Position numbers and translations under genes: made by a program. From Fragaria x ananassa (taxonomy: Eukaryota > Streptophyta > Magnoliopsida > Rosales > Rosaceae), in NCBI GenBank assembly GCA_034370585.1, contig CP139756.1, positions 4,900,501-4,964,500 on the forward strand: DNA of 64,000 nt, in the 5' to 3' direction. The notes under the pieces are model-generated. The model was not told the origin of the DNA. It searched no databases and worked only from the letters and a program-made list of their open reading frames with translations. Below, piece after piece: positions 22,204 through 33,948 of this stretch (positions are counted from its first letter, which is position 1; the number at the start of each line of letters is the position of its first letter).

Positions 22204-22401
22204 ATGATACTGGTGGCGATTGTGGCGGAGATGATGGAGGAGTACACGGTGTTGCTGGCTAGGATTCTCGAGCACATGTTTCAGTCTGCACCTTTTCCGA
22301 GGAGGGTGAGGTTTCTCATTCTCAGAAACCTTCCTTTTGTGTCCACGTACCCTCTTCTTCTTCCTCCTCATCCTTTGCATGGGGCTACTGCTGCTGCTTG
22401 A
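22204..22401 (+). CDS. Small plant peptide/protein, 65 residues, function unknown
   Basis: A short intronless frame with a compact, protein-like composition. It opens with a hydrophobic/acidic helix (MILVAIVAEMMEEYTVLLAR), continues ILEHMF, has a basic core APFPRRVRFLILRNLPF and ends with a proline-rich tail. The basic-hydrophobic PRRVRFLILRNLPF core looks conserved to me among short unknown plant proteins, but that is memory and not a search. The start context and a TATA-like site about 90 bases upstream are plausible, and a G-box lies about 260 bases upstream. It has no cleavable signal peptide of clear quality. Possibly a small stress-responsive protein; function not known. Confidence 0.55.
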   Translation: MILVAIVAEMMEEYTVLLARILEHMFQSAPFPRRVRFLILRNLPFVSTYPLLLPPHPLHGATAAA

Positions 22402-23799
22402 GAAACTTGAACAACAACAAAGGGCTGGCTGACATTCTCTGTGTTTTTGAGGATGTGAGGGTTCTTGGGTTAAATTGTTTCTCTTTGTCGGGAAATTAAG
22501 GAGAGGAGTTTTCGATTTCATGTACATATTTTGAGCTTGTAATTTTCTTGTATGGAAAAAATCTAGCATGTTTTGATTGCTAACATGATGGTCTATGGCC
22601 ACCTATAATCATTTCAAATTCAGCTCTGTATTCAAACAAAGATTCCAACTTGGCATAATTATCTAAGAACTTGGAATTCTGGGTTTTATTTATCATTTGT
22701 TCATGAAGCTTTGGGAAATTGAAGCTAGCTAAAATCACCAGGCATGGTGTTCATGGAGAAGAAGAGGGTAGAAACTGTAACATCATGCATTTTTGACATG
22801 TAGTGCGTGAATACTCTACCTATGGATAAAGTTAGGTCGTCATCGGAAACTTGGTAGTATTGTCAAACGGTAAATTATTAAGAATTTAAGATATGGTTCT
22901 ATAATCACCACCAACTAAAACATCCGTAGTTCCATATGCGTCTGTTTCTTCAAAAATTGATGGATGGTCTTATCCGGAAAATGGACGTCTTAGCTTCCAA
23001 GGCCTAACGTCACTAGTATCTCCAGCATCTGATTTGAGTGCTGAACACTGCCTTTAACTCTGATACGATATGCAAATTTAAGTAGCAAGTTTCAACTTTC
23101 AACCATTGAAGAAACTTATGCCAACACTGTCAGAAGAATTTTGTTACTAACGCCACAGATTGTCTTTGAATTTGGGTGGCTAGCTAGACCAGCAGACACT
23201 GATGCAACTGTTTCTTGCCAGCCTTTTGCCTCCATTTCACTAAAGTTACTTCACTTTTGAGCATGGCCTGCTTGCAGTGTTTGCCATTTGATATTGAGAT
23301 CGCATGCTCTCGTTGGTAAATGATGAAAGTTGAAGCAGTGACATCAATGGCCCCTCCTTCACAGTCAGCACAAAGAACGAATGCCTATAGTTCATCTGGT
23401 ATATTACTGACAATTATGTCAATAGCAAGCGGCAGCAGAAGCAACAGAAGACTGCACGTCATTGTTATCTTAGCATACAAATGAGACATGAAAACTTGAA
23501 CCATGAACACTGAATAACATAACAATGGTGTCCATAGCTAATACAAAGCTAAGAAACAGCAGAAAAGAGATGTTGCAGCCAAACTAAAGCCCGGTGGAGA
23601 AGATGCATCTGGGCAAGTTGCCACCAAGGAAGATTTTGAATTTTTCGAACTTTTTCAAAAAACTTGGTCACTACAAATCTTTCTTAACAAATTTGCAACT
23701 ATAACATTGGTATCTTAAATATCTTAGAACATAAAAGTCCAGCAAGTACTTATCAACAGCTTAACGTACAACAAACTTAGCAACTACATATAAACAACA
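22402..23799. other. Intergenic; nothing recognised
   Basis: Up to about 22620 this is likely 3' UTR of the small gene. The rest, which borders the 3' end of the F-box/LRR pseudogene, has no coding, RNA or repeat signal I can name. Confidence 0.4.
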
Positions 23800-26139
23800 T
23801 CAATTCATCGCTAAGAGTTGGATCAAGCCTCCAGCGACAACAGAATACAAGGACGGGGATCCAAGCACTATGCTGTTGACCTCAGAAGGAATGATCTTTA
23901 CATCCTCCCATGTAAGGATCTTCAAGCACTCATGATTGCAAAATGCACAAATGCCAGCTATAGTTACGTTTTCACAACCCTTTATATCAAGTGTTTCCAG
24001 TTTGCTACAATTTTCCGCAAGAGCGACCATTGTAGAGTCAGACACGTCCGGATGAATCAATATTAATTCCTTGAGGGTTCTAATTGCAGAGATTCCCAGA
24101 CCTCCAATATCAGTGATTGGACCCCTTGTTCCCAACAAGCACAATTCCAGGCTCTCCAGGCTACACATTTTGCGCAAATGCTCAACCCCACTATCAGTGA
24201 TTTCAGGGCAACAGTCGATGATCAATTTCTTGAGGGTCCTTGAGGTAGATCCATTCGCCAAGAAAGCCAATCCCTCATCGGTAATGTTATGACAATGTAA
24301 AGGTCCTAGAGGGGGGTGAATAGGCCTTTTTCAGATTTTTATTGCTTCTGCAACTGAGGATAGCAATGACTTGTGCTACCCTAGGTTGACAGGGTGCGAG
24401 TTAAAATAGTAAGAGACAGCAAAGTAAACAATGAATACAAAGAAGTTTTTTTCTCGCAGAAACCCTGAACTCAGGGAGAAAAACTGCGTGCCCCTAACTC
24501 TTGAAGGGCAAAGCTTTCCAATATGTAAACTACTTCTTACACAATAGTTGCTCTAGGGATACAACAGCTCACTACTATCCTACCTAGTCTGAATGCTAGT
24601 CTAGACCGATACTATTGGTTTCTAAGCAGCAACAAATGAAAGTTCTTTGAGAAGTCTTGTTCCAGAAACCAACTACAGAGTAGGTGTCTCAACTTCGAAC
24701 ACTTCTTGGGTTGATTGCACTACCAACATCTCTCATGGTATGCAATGATGCAATGAGTTTATGAAAAGGTTTTTTCGTCCAAGCTCTAAGGTTTATAATC
24801 ACAAGGAAGACTTAGAGCAGCATGGACTTGCAAGCTGAAGACCAGACTCAGTAAGAAAACGTAACGCTATTGTTTTCAACAACCAACGAGCATAGCCAAA
24901 GCTATAACAATATATAGGCAAAAGAGACATTAGGGAGATGATGTCAGCTCATCCAACAAGTTGTCTCAGAAAGGGTTTTGGACACAAGTGAATAGCTGTC
25001 ATACTGAAAATGATGTAACCAAAGGAGAGTGGACAACAACCAACTCAATGAAACAAATAACCCTTTCCAAAAGTAAGTTCGATTCAAAAGGGAGCAATAA
25101 GGTTATAGAACCTCTTACTCAGTCCACTAGTGGACCATGACTTAAACAACAGCGACTGGTCATTGAATACATTGGTCTATGTATCATAGGAACCAAGTTG
25201 GAGCCTTTGGACACAAACCATTTGGTCACGGGTTGACATAAAGAAGATCTCAACCCTAGACTGGTTTGAGCGCCAAGACAGATGCACAATCTCAGTTGTC
25301 AAAAGAGGCTAGTTTGAAATACCAAAGAACTTACTAAAATATAATAAAGAACTTCTGAAACTTTAGACAACTTGAGGACTCAGAGAACAGGATAGCAAGC
25401 GAAGCTGCTATCCTCTGTGTAAAACAGATGAAATGCAGATGCATGAGATACCTAAGACCATGAGAGATGTTCATTGACTTCAAGCTTGTTTCTTGACAGT
25501 AGAGACAACACTTCAGGTGTTTTGTTGGGATAGAAGGACTGCCAACTATCCTTATACCTTCACAATGTACCTTCACAATGTATCAAATCTAGAATGCTAA
25601 TGGAAGATGTGCACCCAATTCTTCTGAGGGCTTCATCAGATATCAACTCATTGTCTAGCAAACCAAGGGCATCCAAGTTATTTGCTGAATCTAGAAGCTC
25701 AACAACTACACAATTCCCTATTGCCTTTCGCTCTATAATATCAACAACACACAATTTGGGACACCCTTCTCCCAAAGCACGTAGACCTTTCGGGCTCACA
25801 AGACCACCTTCCGGCTTCTCATCTCTGCATTCAATCCTGATGCTCTCGATTTTGGACATGTTTAGGCTATGAACTCAAGGTCAGTGTGTGTCTGGCAATC
25901 ACGTACTCTCATACCGACTATATTTGGGAATCTAGTTAGTGCATGAAGCGAAAATACAGGGTTGGTAACATTAAGGGTAAGTGATGATCGGTCTAGACTT
26001 CAAGTTTGAACCATTGCTTGCAGACCTCGGAAAACGATTTTCTATCTTGTTTGTCTTTGACCTTGTTAATGATTAGGCCAACTAAATCATCGTGCAACGA
26101 TGAAAATATCCCTAATTTCTCTCCGGCGTGTACACCCAT
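23800..26139 (-). pseudogene. F-box/LRR protein gene, broken by frameshifts and an insertion
   Basis: F-box/LRR proteins are substrate receptors of SCF ubiquitin ligases. On the minus strand a start at 26139 gives a 48-residue frame with an F-box (LHDDLVGLIINKVKDKQDRK, then SFSEVCKQWFKLE) that ends at a TAG at 25995. The continuation (LTLNVTNPVFSLHALTRFPN) is in another frame, so a base has been lost near 25996. A second shift lies near 25870, after which leucine-rich repeats resume (MSKIESIRIECR, GLRALGEGCPKLCVVDI). Repeats continue at 24305-23800 (NITDEGLAFLANG, LKKLIIDCCPEITDSG). Between them, 1.26 kb of foreign sequence splits a leucine-rich repeat. With two frameshifts and an insertion the gene is almost surely non-functional. 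Confidence 0.8.
24299..25561. mobile_element. Insertion element inside the F-box/LRR pseudogene
   Basis: The element splits an LRR segment whose codons for IHC lie on both sides. ACAATGT flanks it at 24292-24298 and 25562-25568, a 7-8 bp duplication. A further copy at 25575-25581 is part of a 13-base tandem repeat at the right border. The ends are short inverted repeats: AAAGGT on the left, GAAGGT read inward on the right. The left end continues CCTAGAGGGGGGTGAATAGG. There is no long open frame, so it is non-autonomous. hAT is possible from the duplication size, but the superfamily is not established. Confidence 0.65.
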
Positions 26140-27006
26140 CTCTTACCCTAATTATTTGCTAGTCTACGTGCTGAAAATGAAACAGAGTAACAGACTAGGA
26201 AAAATGAGAAATGAACCTGAGGATCTTCGACAGCGGCAGCTCGGACCCTTGAGACGGGTAGGTTTTGAGTGACAGTGAGTGAGCGAGTGAGAGTGGCTTA
26301 ACCAAATTTCAGTTTACAAATACATCATTTACACATTATCTTACACATATAAGGACAAAATTTTACAATTAACAACAAGTTGTTATGCTGTTGACATGTG
26401 TCAGCTATAGATTTATAATTTTACCATTCATTAAAAGAGAGTCCACTAAACTAAAGGGAGTCAATTTACAGTTGTAAACTGCTACAGTCTTCAAGTATTG
26501 TCAACAGCTACTGTTGGCTTCTACTACCAATCCTCCTGCTACTGCCGACTTATACTACCAATTCGTCTGCTACTGACGACTTCTACTACCAATCTGTCTG
26601 CTACTGCTTACGTTTGCTACTCATCCAACTCTGCTACTGCCTACTTCTGCAATTCTCAGTCCTAAACTAGCTGCTACTACATCGATCGTTTACAAACGTT
26701 CTGCTACTGTGAACTGAAGAAGCTGCTACTGTCAACTGACCACGGAATAGCTGGTGCTACTACCAAATGTATAGGAGCATCACTCATACTCATTCAGATC
26801 TAGGATTTTGAAGCTAATCATAATTATAATCAATTGCTACAAAACTAAAGCACATAGCAAAACAGAAGCCCTCCTGTTCCACACAACATAATACTAATTG
26901 AAGCTTCAATTTCCACAATATCAAAACACCGCAATAAACGAAGAAAAAGTACAAACCAGTTGATGTAGTCAGAATCGGAGAACCACTAAGGGAACCAAAC
27001 GGAGGA
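26140..27006. repeat. Intergenic with CTACTG-rich degenerate repeat (26480-26770)
   Basis: Between about 26480 and 26770 the motif CTGCTACTG or CTTCTACTACCAAT recurs more than ten times at irregular spacing, so it is a degenerate tandem array. It could be read as a low-complexity Leu/Ala/Tyr-rich frame but has stops and no gene context. The rest is the upstream region of the F-box pseudogene. Confidence 0.5.
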
Positions 27007-27616
27007 ATGAGTAGAGATCAACCGAGCTGTCGTTGGATTGGGCGGTGGAACTCGTCAGCCTTGAAATGGATGGGAACGAGCTTTGGTTCAGTAGCAGTCG
27101 TCTTGGTCGTCGAGCATCTAGATCGGCCCGATTCGGATTGTTGGCCGGGCGTCGGAATAACCAGGAAGGATCTTAGCGTCATCGACGAGACCTCGCCGTC
27201 GTTCACATTCGAGTGTCATTGGCGTTTATTGTCAGCATCTAGGCATCGTCGACCACGTCATCATGTCGCCGTCGTCGACGTCTTTTGTTCAGGCGTTGAG
27301 ATAAGGATTGGCCGAGTCACTCTCACCCCTATGGATCAAAGACGACGACGACGAAGATCTCGATGTCGTCTAACTCCACCGCCTGATCGATCAACTACGG
27401 TAAGCTCAAACCGGTTAAGAGATCGATTAATTGGATGTGACAGAACTTAGTGGAAGCTCCAGCATGAGACTGACGAATTCGATCGAATCTCTAAGATTTG
27501 ATTCAATCTAGTGGTGTTTTCATCATCGGAATCGGGTTTTGAGGTGAATCGATTATATGTGATCGACGTCGCCGGTAACGTCAATGAAGCAGTGGTGGTG
27601 GTGGAGTGTGGGTCAG

Positions 27617-27618
<2 letters not shown>

Positions 27619-27657
<39 letters not shown>
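27619..27657. repeat. (GA)n microsatellite
   Basis: About 19 uninterrupted GA units. It lies in an otherwise unassigned region with relatively high G+C (27000-27700). Confidence 0.9.
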
Positions 27658-27659
<2 letters not shown>

Positions 27660-27662
<3 letters not shown>

Positions 27663-29093
27663 AGAAAAAAGACGGAGAAGGGAAGAGAGTGAGAGGAAAG
27701 ATGTGATAGAGGGTATTATGGTTATTTGATAGCTAAAATTTGGATCAGACCTGATGCTCTCAGTTTTGGGCTTAGGCTTATGTCTTAAACTGTATAAAAA
27801 TTAATGAAAGTGAGTTTTTTATGTTTTTAAATTTGGTCATGTGCTACTATATAATTTTCTCTTTTGTTTTTTGGGGTTTACATTGTGTTAGGCCTTTGTT
27901 TTGTTGGCCCAATTTTTTCTGGTATAAAATCTGAGCAAATCACTTTTTTTTACTGAGAAATTGAGGAAAGCACTTTGGTCTTGCACTTTTTAATATTTAG
28001 TGAAAGTTAACAATTTCATGATTTGTTTTCATTGTTTTGATTTTAATATGAGAAATTTTATTAACACATTCTTAATTATTAGATACACATACCATACTCC
28101 TATTAACTTTATTGTTTTAACATTTTACTAGATACACATACCCTTATTTAAAATACACAACTCATTCACTAAATACACACATTTTATAAATCTGCTACTA
28201 AATTAATTAAAAGAAAATTCACATTAGAGCATATGCATCCATTCAATTCCATCAAACCATCAATTAAATTGCTTCCATCAATTACTATTCACTGTAAATT
28301 GCTTTTTAGGCCTGTTTTTATACAGCGGTGCAGCTCCGTCAATTTAGCAATCACTATTCATCGATTTAATCTTTTATTTTTTAGATTTCATATATGATAA
28401 TCAATCAATTACTAGACGACACGTGACATTGTCAGATGTTATGATCACCCAAATGATGTTATAGGATTTTCGATCAACCAAAACATGATATGTGTGTGTT
28501 TGTGTCACGAGGGCACCGATTTTGCTTGAGATCTCTCTCATTGAGTTAGACTAATGGCAACCAAACTAGAAGAGTATATATATCATTATATATTACACTA
28601 TCTCAAGTTCTAGTTTGGTGTTCAAACGTAAATGCTTTTGAACGACCTAGCATATGTAAATAGTAAAAAAAAATCCGACTTCAATTTGTACTATCTAATC
28701 AAACAACAAACCCTAAAATCTAAATTTTGTAGTAGATCAATTTCAATCAAAGATAAAGAAGTCATACCTCGTTTAGGGGTTGAGAAATACCACTGGAATC
28801 CATTACGTTGTCTTTAGTTTTTGCTTGAAACTATGGTTGTCGCTAGCTAGCTATTCTTATTAGGGTTTGGTATCTTCACATACGTTGTTCTCGTAGAAGA
28901 TAATAATAGTCTTAAGCGGGATATATTTTTATTTTTTAACTTGGTTTCTTTACTTTTGATATAAATGTTTTTTTTGGTAATTTTATGTACCTACAAAGTC
29001 TTATCTAATTTGTATAAAAAAGATATGTATATCTAATATTTAGGGATGTGTTAATAAAATTTCTCTTTTAATATAGGGTAGTGCTAGAGGGTA
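27660..29093. other. Intergenic; nothing recognised
   Basis: A+T-rich sequence with no gene, RNA or element ends that I can support. Confidence 0.4.
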
Positions 29094-29356
29094 CGGTCTT
29101 AATAAGACATAAGATTTATGGTCTTAATTTTATGTGGCAAATTATGTCATACATACACATTATCAATTTATTAAATCATGACATTTCATTCTTAGATAAA
29201 AATACAATCTTAACACTAACAATTAATTGATGCTACATACTAATATGGAATATTTTCTTACCATCTTAATATGGATGCATATATACCAAATTTCATTTAT
29301 TTATTAATAATGACCAAGTTAATAATCATACCAAATTAGGCTTTTATGCCATAAAT

Positions 29357-29407
<51 letters not shown>

Positions 29408-29765
29408 GTGTATTTCATAAGAATTAGTGTTTTTTAACAAGTATATTCTCAGATTTATATGTATTTTCACACTGTATTTTAGTGTTCAATTTAAGCTAGC
29501 ATGATAGTGATGAAAAAGAAAAGAGAAAAACAAATGCTAGAAATTATATATTTTTTAAGTATAAAAGAAAGATAAAAAATCAATATTATTTCTCTTAATA
29601 AAAAGACAAAATAATTTATAGTCGTTGGATTTGGAAGAATAAGATTGTCTTTTTGCTTAAAAACGACATGACATGATCTTTATTAATTGGTGATGTGTCT
29701 AGATGATATAGTATGCCACCTAAGATTAAAACCAAAAATCTTAGGCCTTATTAAGGTCTTATAAT
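29094..29765. mobile_element. MITE with about 50-bp inverted ends
   Basis: The left end (GGTCTTAATAAGACATAAGA, then TTTATGGTCTTAAT and TGTGGCA) is matched in inverted order at the right end (GACCTTAATAAGGCCTAAGA, then TTTTTGGTTTTAATCT and GGTGGCA). The interior is A+T-rich with no frame and contains a TA/TG microsatellite at about 29358-29411. Exact borders and target duplication are uncertain. Confidence 0.6.
29358..29411. repeat. (TA)n-(TG)n-(TA)n compound microsatellite
   Basis: About 10 TA units, about 9 TG units and again TA units in one run, inside the MITE at 29094-29765. Confidence 0.85.
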
Positions 29766-31635
29766 CGTTGAAAGCTAACAATCGACTGAGCAAATGATTA
29801 TTGTTTATATTTATCTTTTGCAGAGATGATCTTTAATGATTGATTCAACTTTTGAATGGTTAAAGTCATCGATTTATATTGCCAAAAGTATGTAAATATG
29901 AGAGAGTACGGATGCACTCATACATGCCGACTATCCAATACATCCCATGGTTTTGAAAAGCTAGCTATTCCCTGGATCTGATGCTCTTCTTCAAATAAAT
30001 AGAAATTGCTTATCAAAAAGAATATGGAGTGATAGGCTTAAAATGGTAAAGATGAATTTCCAGATTATGGTTATAAAAAGAAAGTCATAGAACTGATGGA
30101 AGAGTGTAATTGCTGGCAGGACAGAAGGTACCAAGAAGGCAGAGAAAACTGGAGTTGGGTGCTGCAGAATATATGCCAATGCCAAATATGAGATTCCCAT
30201 GCAAATAACTGGAACTCAAATATTTGAATTGCAATGTAGCCGAACTATCAAAACATTTCTCACTGATCACTATTTTTTCTAGCTAGGGCAATATTAGCTT
30301 CAGATATGGCCCTATAGTGCAGAGGTATCTCTATTGGTCAAAAACTGCAAAGGTTGCTATAAGAATCTGCTAGAGATTTTGAGTTTCCTTACAGTTCTTG
30401 AGCTTCAATATGATTTTACCAAATTTTGAAGTCCAAAACCAGGCATCTATGAGCACATTGTATTTTGTATTGCAAGGTAAGGTTACCAATGAAATTACAT
30501 CACCAATATTCTCTGTTGGAGAATAGCATGAACAAATCACATCTGATTCACAATAATAGTATTTGGATTAGGAAGAACCTCTAGCTTTTCCTTATGTGTG
30601 TGCATAATGTGTATTCCACAGTACTGCCTTTCCAACTGTGCATTTCAATTCCAAGGTTACCAGGAATTCCTGTATTTCATCTCTGAGATCTTGGTGGTAT
30701 TCTAAGAGTATATATTTATTCACCTGTTATATTCTTTTTTTTGTACTGTTTGTCTCCTAAAGTTTACTATAAATGCAGAAATGTTATCAAAATGCAGGAA
30801 AAGCAGGATATATTAACTTGAAGCATCAAAACCTTCCATTACACCAGAATTATTCTTTTCTGGGTTTTTATGAACAGCTTTAAATTTAATTAAACAAATG
30901 AAAATACAAGCTACTAGAAAAGTACACCAACTACACCATTTTGCTTATCTTGTTTCTTAAACAAATCATAACATGGGTGTATAAGCCCATGTTTCTGGTA
31001 TTGCGTGGTCTGGTGTGGGAAAATGTCATAATTTTGTTTAGCACTTGGTTGTTCTTAATGCTAGATTGCTAGTGTACCAGTTTCTTTATAGCATAGTTTA
31101 TTGGTAGAGCAATTCCCAATTGATATTATTAACTAAAAAGTCTAGAACCAAAAGATTCCTTTCTTGAATAGGGTTGTAGAAATGTAAATCACCTATAGGT
31201 TATAGTGTTATACAGGGTTTACAAATAGCAATGTGGGAATATAACTTTGCTAATAAACTTTTTAGATAAATGGTAGTGCATGTTGTGTAGTGATTTTCAA
31301 TATATTTAGAACTTGAGAGAATATATATTGTTCCCTTTGCATCAAAACCCATCTTTCCTGTTCCTTAAGCTCATCCATATCCCCATGGAAACCTGATATT
31401 CCCTTCTCAATTGTCAGCAGTCATGTTAGCTTGACCCACATTTCAAGTATTAGTGTGAATTTAGATACCATTCCCTATCTAAAAGATCTAATAATTTGTG
31501 ATTTTAACCACAAGAAAGCTGCTGAGTCTGTAAGTTGGAATTGGTTTTAGACAAAGCTGAAGGAAGGGAATGCATGCTTAAGGCTACTGAGGAATATCTT
31601 CTAGGGTTGGTTTGTCCACATCTTTTTCCTTCCTT
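29766..31635. other. Intergenic; nothing recognised
   Basis: Nearly 1.9 kb without a gene I can support. The last few hundred bases are probably the HIPP promoter. Confidence 0.4.
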
Positions 31636-31647
31636 ATATATAAATAG
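31636..31647 (+). promoter_or_regulatory. TATA box near the HIPP gene
   Basis: A TATATATAAATA element only 30 bases before the first ATG (31666). A transcript starting at the normal distance would begin at about that ATG, which questions which start codon is used. Confidence 0.5.
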
Positions 31648-31665
31648 CAACTAACCCCAATTGTC

Positions 31666-32966
31666 ATGGCAACCTCACTAAAAAGAACATTTGGCTCAAT
31701 CCTATCTTCCATTGTATACTTGTTTTACACGAACGATCACCACCACGATCAACGCTACCATCAACACCACCATCAACACCATCATCACAAAAGCAGCACC
31801 AGCAACATCCACAAGCTCAAGTACAACATGCCTAGAGGTCGACCCCTTTCGTTGCAGGTTCGCTTTCATGATCCTCTCTGAATCATTTTGTTTTCGATCT
31901 TTCAAGGTATCTTCTTTTGCTGCATTAGTATGTCATTCACCATGCATGTATATGGCTTCTCTTCCTCCCTCTCTGTGTCTATACGAACCATATCTATATA
32001 AACAACAAGAAATGACAAATGGTTATAGAGCTATATATATCCACCTTTGATGCTATATCAAGCTTGTAAGCTTTTCTGGTGTACTTATCATCAGATACAA
32101 TCTTTGTTAGTTATGGTAATCTCTTGAATCAATTTTTTGTACTATATATGGAAAATAAGAACAAGAGACTGTTCCATGCTAATGATATAAGAATAATAAT
32201 GAATGATCTTAAGCAAAAGGTTCAACCCGCCTCATGAGTCATGGCTTTTCTTAATCCCTTTGGTTTCCAATTAATAAACTGCCTAAAAGTGAAAAGCTGT
32301 CTGAAAGAACCAAGGGAACAAAAAGAAAGGAAGGTTATGCAAGAACAGATTCTGAAATCTTGTTTTTCTTTACAGACTGTGGAGCTCAAAGTCAGGATGT
32401 GCTGCACTGGTTGTGAAAGAGTTGTCAAGCATGCGATTTTCAAGCTCAGAGGTTCTTTAGACGACAATCATTGATTTTTCATTATCTGTTTTTCATTTTT
32501 TTCTCATTTTCAACAGGGAATGACAGACTTGAGGTCTAAGAATTATGATGCTTAATTCATGATATGTAACGTATTCAAAATATTTCGATATCATATTTTG
32601 TCTTAGTAAATTTTACTCATAATTTTCATATATTGTTACATGCACTTAGGGATTGATTCGGTCGAGGTGGATTTGCAGATGGAAAAGGTGACAGTAGTCG
32701 GGTATGTTGAACGGAACAAGGTCCTAAAGGCGGTGAGGAGGGCAGGAAAGAGAGCAGAGTTCTGGCCGGACCATCCCTTGTACTTCACATCCACCAGTGA
32801 CTATTTCAGGGACACAACCAATGAGTTTAAAGAGAGCTACAATTACTACAAGCATGGTTACAATATTGGGGACAAACACGGTACCATTCCGGTGACTCAT
32901 CGGGGAGACGATAAAGTCAGCAACATGTTCAACGATGATAATGTCAATGCTTGCTCAATCATGTAA
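31666..32966 (+). CDS. Heavy-metal-associated isoprenylated plant protein (HIPP)
   Basis: Three exons: 31666..31857, 32376..32451 and 32650..32966, giving 194 residues from the first ATG. The HMA domain starts at about residue 65, with the metal-binding motif M72-C-C-T-G-C77 in VELKVRMCCTGCERVVKHA, and GIDSVEVDLQMEKVTVVGYV completes it. The protein ends C191-S-I-M, a CaaX box for farnesylation, so it should be membrane-attached. Such proteins bind metals such as Cu, Zn or Cd, or partner proteins. The 54 residues before MPRGRPLSLQ include a histidine-rich run (about 25-42). Related proteins as I recall often begin at the second Met, here 31828, which would give 140 residues; the TATA position favours that choice. 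Confidence 0.88.
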
Positions 32967-33811
32967 CTAGATGAAGATGATCTTCTGTGCACTATGTACT
33001 ATATATGATAATCCTTATGTTAACTAGTAGTGTGGTTTTCAAGCATTCAATCTGTACCGTATAGTTCTGTACAGTATGCAAATTAAGCGTGTTTTTCATG
33101 TGATTGTAGTATCTAGTGTGGGGAATATATTCAACAGAACTATTTCAAGGAATCAGTTGGATTTGTACTTGTAAATGTTTAGGGCTTTAAGCACTATGGG
33201 ATAGCGAGTAATATCCTTTGTGGTTCTGCAACTTCCTGTCTAACGACCGAGGCCAAATTGCACCAGAATTTTCAATAAACAAAAATTCGAAATTTAGTTG
33301 CATAGCATTCGGAGGTGGTTGAGCATCTGCACGAGTTCATGAGAGATCGAAGCAGGCATAACTTCCTCCTGATTAACTTTGTCACCCTCCTTGCTTGGTT
33401 ATGAATCTAACTGCAGGGAGGTAGTTTCTTGGGGTATCATATAATCATAATGGTATAAAGTATAACCAAATCGATTGGTCCGCAAAGAATATTTAGAGAT
33501 GTTCGCTTATTCATGGTATACCCCCTTTGGGGAACAATGATGTAAACGAACACTGGAATTTGAATGCAAAGATCTATTATCATTCACGTTCAATTTCATT
33601 AAGTTCCAAACTACGTACTTATTACTGCAAATATAAGTTTCTGTAAATTGGTACACTTATTGATCGACACCAATTTTTAATGGTTCATCCAAATGCATAA
33701 CTTTGGACAATTGGACCAAGAATTGCTCACCCCAATTTACGTAATGTTTTGTCGACTAACAATTCATAAAGATCACCAAGAAATGAGAATAGACCGATAT
33801 AATTTAAGGGT
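32967..33811. other. HIPP 3' flank; nothing else recognised
   Basis: The first ~250 bases are likely 3' UTR. No further gene or repeat is recognised up to the hairpin element. Confidence 0.35.
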
Positions 33812-33948
33812 TGTGCTACTAACACACTCATTTTTGTTATTAACACACCCTCTTTATGATGAGAGCCTTGTAAATAAAATTAAAATGTATGGATAGAAAA
33901 ATAGATGAAGTCTGTTAATAACAAAAAATTGTGTGTTAATAACATCAC
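33812..33948. mobile_element. Short hairpin (foldback) element
   Basis: A 137-base segment whose ends are inverted copies over about 38 bases: GTGCTACTAACACACTCATT on the left and GTGATGTTATTAACACACAA read inward from the right, each followed by TTTTGTTATTAACA. There is no coding capacity. Probably a tiny MITE. Confidence 0.55.

Noticed and set aside
25012..25035. miR399-like match (CCAAAGGAGAGT)
   Set aside because: Only about twelve bases match, and it lies inside the inserted element without an evident hairpin partner.
27007..27450. Open frame of 147 codons with arginine-rich composition
   Set aside because: No recognisable domain, low-complexity Arg/Ser content and a competing frame on the other strand; the region is G+C-rich, which alone lengthens frames.
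29991..30270. Hydrophobic minus-strand frame
   Set aside because: Two overlapping frames of similar length exist and neither resembles a known membrane protein; treated as chance.
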